NCBI GenBank assembly: GCA_937959145.1
Contig: CALGMC010000223.1
Location: forward strand, 1-5,115
Source: an uncultured Chlorobiales bacterium
Lineage (GTDB): Bacteria > Bacteroidota > Chlorobiia > Chlorobiales > Thermochlorobacteraceae
Direction: 5' to 3'
DNA: 5,115 nucleotides
Numbering within the stretch: position 1 is the stretch's first letter; each line of letters starts with the position of its first letter. Below, piece after piece: positions 4,921-5,115 of this stretch. The notes under the pieces are model-generated. The model saw only the letters and a program-made list of their open reading frames with translations. It made no database searches and was not told where the DNA came from. Both the position numbers and the translations under genes were made by a program.

Positions 4921-5115
4921 ATGCAGAAATCTGAACCGAATCCGAAATATGTGCGTCGCAATCGCTTTAAGGCGAAGCGTCGCTTCAAGATGGGGCAAGT
5001 GAAACTGCCGCGCGTCTCTCGCTCTGCTTTCCCCTCGACCTTTACCGTCATGAATATGCTCTGTGGCTACGGCTCAATTATTTGTGCGGAACAGCGCGAG
5101 TATGCGCTGGCGGGG
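4921..5115 (+). CDS. pssA: CDP-diacylglycerol--serine O-phosphatidyltransferase (phosphatidylserine synthase), N-terminal part
   Basis: The first 65 codons are present and the gene runs off the right edge. After a very basic start (RRNRFKAKRRFK, residues 12-23) comes SAFPSTFTVMNMLCGYGSIICAEQ (about 35-58), matching the first membrane helix of PssA proteins, which typically reads like P-x-x-x-T-x-x-N-x-x-C-G. This enzyme joins CDP-diacylglycerol and serine to give phosphatidylserine, the precursor of phosphatidylethanolamine, at the membrane. The catalytic CDP-alcohol phosphatidyltransferase motif would lie beyond the window. ATG 4921 is chosen because the in-frame ATG at 4852 sits in the proposed -10 box and terminator tail; GTG 4903 is another possibility. 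No good Shine-Dalgarno sequence precedes ATG 4921. A related CDP-alcohol phosphatidyltransferase such as PgsA is the main alternative. Confidence 0.8.
   Translation, partial: MQKSEPNPKYVRRNRFKAKRRFKMGQVKLPRVSRSAFPSTFTVMNMLCGYGSIICAEQREYALAG

Noticed and set aside
4776..5051. Reverse-strand 91-codon ORF across the terminator and pssA
   Set aside because: It is antisense to a recognised gene and a strong terminator, with no ribosome site or family resemblance.

Overview
The window comes from a green sulfur bacterium or close relative (Chlorobi/Chlorobiales). The evidence is a full-length pscA gene for the core polypeptide of the homodimeric type I (P840) photosynthetic reaction centre, with the paired-cysteine FX iron-sulfur motif intact. 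Compared with what I remember of Chlorobaculum tepidum PscA, this copy is clearly orthologous but has a longer Ala/Lys/Pro-rich N-terminus and a different loop after the second membrane helix. That suggests a divergent lineage such as Chloroherpeton or Thermochlorobacter, but the window cannot settle which. All genes I accept lie on the + strand, and base composition is moderate and even.

Layout: (1) 3-248, the 3' end of an unrecognised gene cut by the left edge. (2) 249-629, a gene-poor stretch holding at most one small ORF (392-535). (3) 630-965, a small HxlR-family winged-helix regulator without cysteines, followed by an 11-bp perfect hairpin (994-1029). (4) 1186-2223, a MerR-type regulator with a C-terminal cobalamin-binding module of the CarH/LitR photoreceptor type; the W-x9-E-H motif and the cobalt-ligand His are both visible. 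(5) 2216-2284, an unusual cluster of phased TGAATT repeats, a 32-bp dyad and a second short direct repeat, followed by a plausible sigma-70 promoter (2304-2332) and a leader of about 170 nt with a stem-loop. (6) 2507-4786, pscA. (7) 4787-4851, an orphan Shine-Dalgarno sequence and a strong intrinsic terminator whose loop contains a TTGACA box. (8) 4921-5115, the 5' end of pssA (phosphatidylserine synthase), cut by the right edge.

The main idea from the window is that a B12-dependent, potentially light-sensing repressor is encoded directly upstream of the reaction-centre gene. Between the two lies a repeat array with roughly one-helical-turn spacing, which fits the head-to-tail operator use known for CarH tetramers. 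This would be a simple light/cobalamin circuit controlling a type I reaction centre. The arrangement and motifs are seen in the sequence; the regulatory link is inference. A second notable point is that pscA is not followed by pscB here, unlike the pscAB order I know from Chlorobiaceae.
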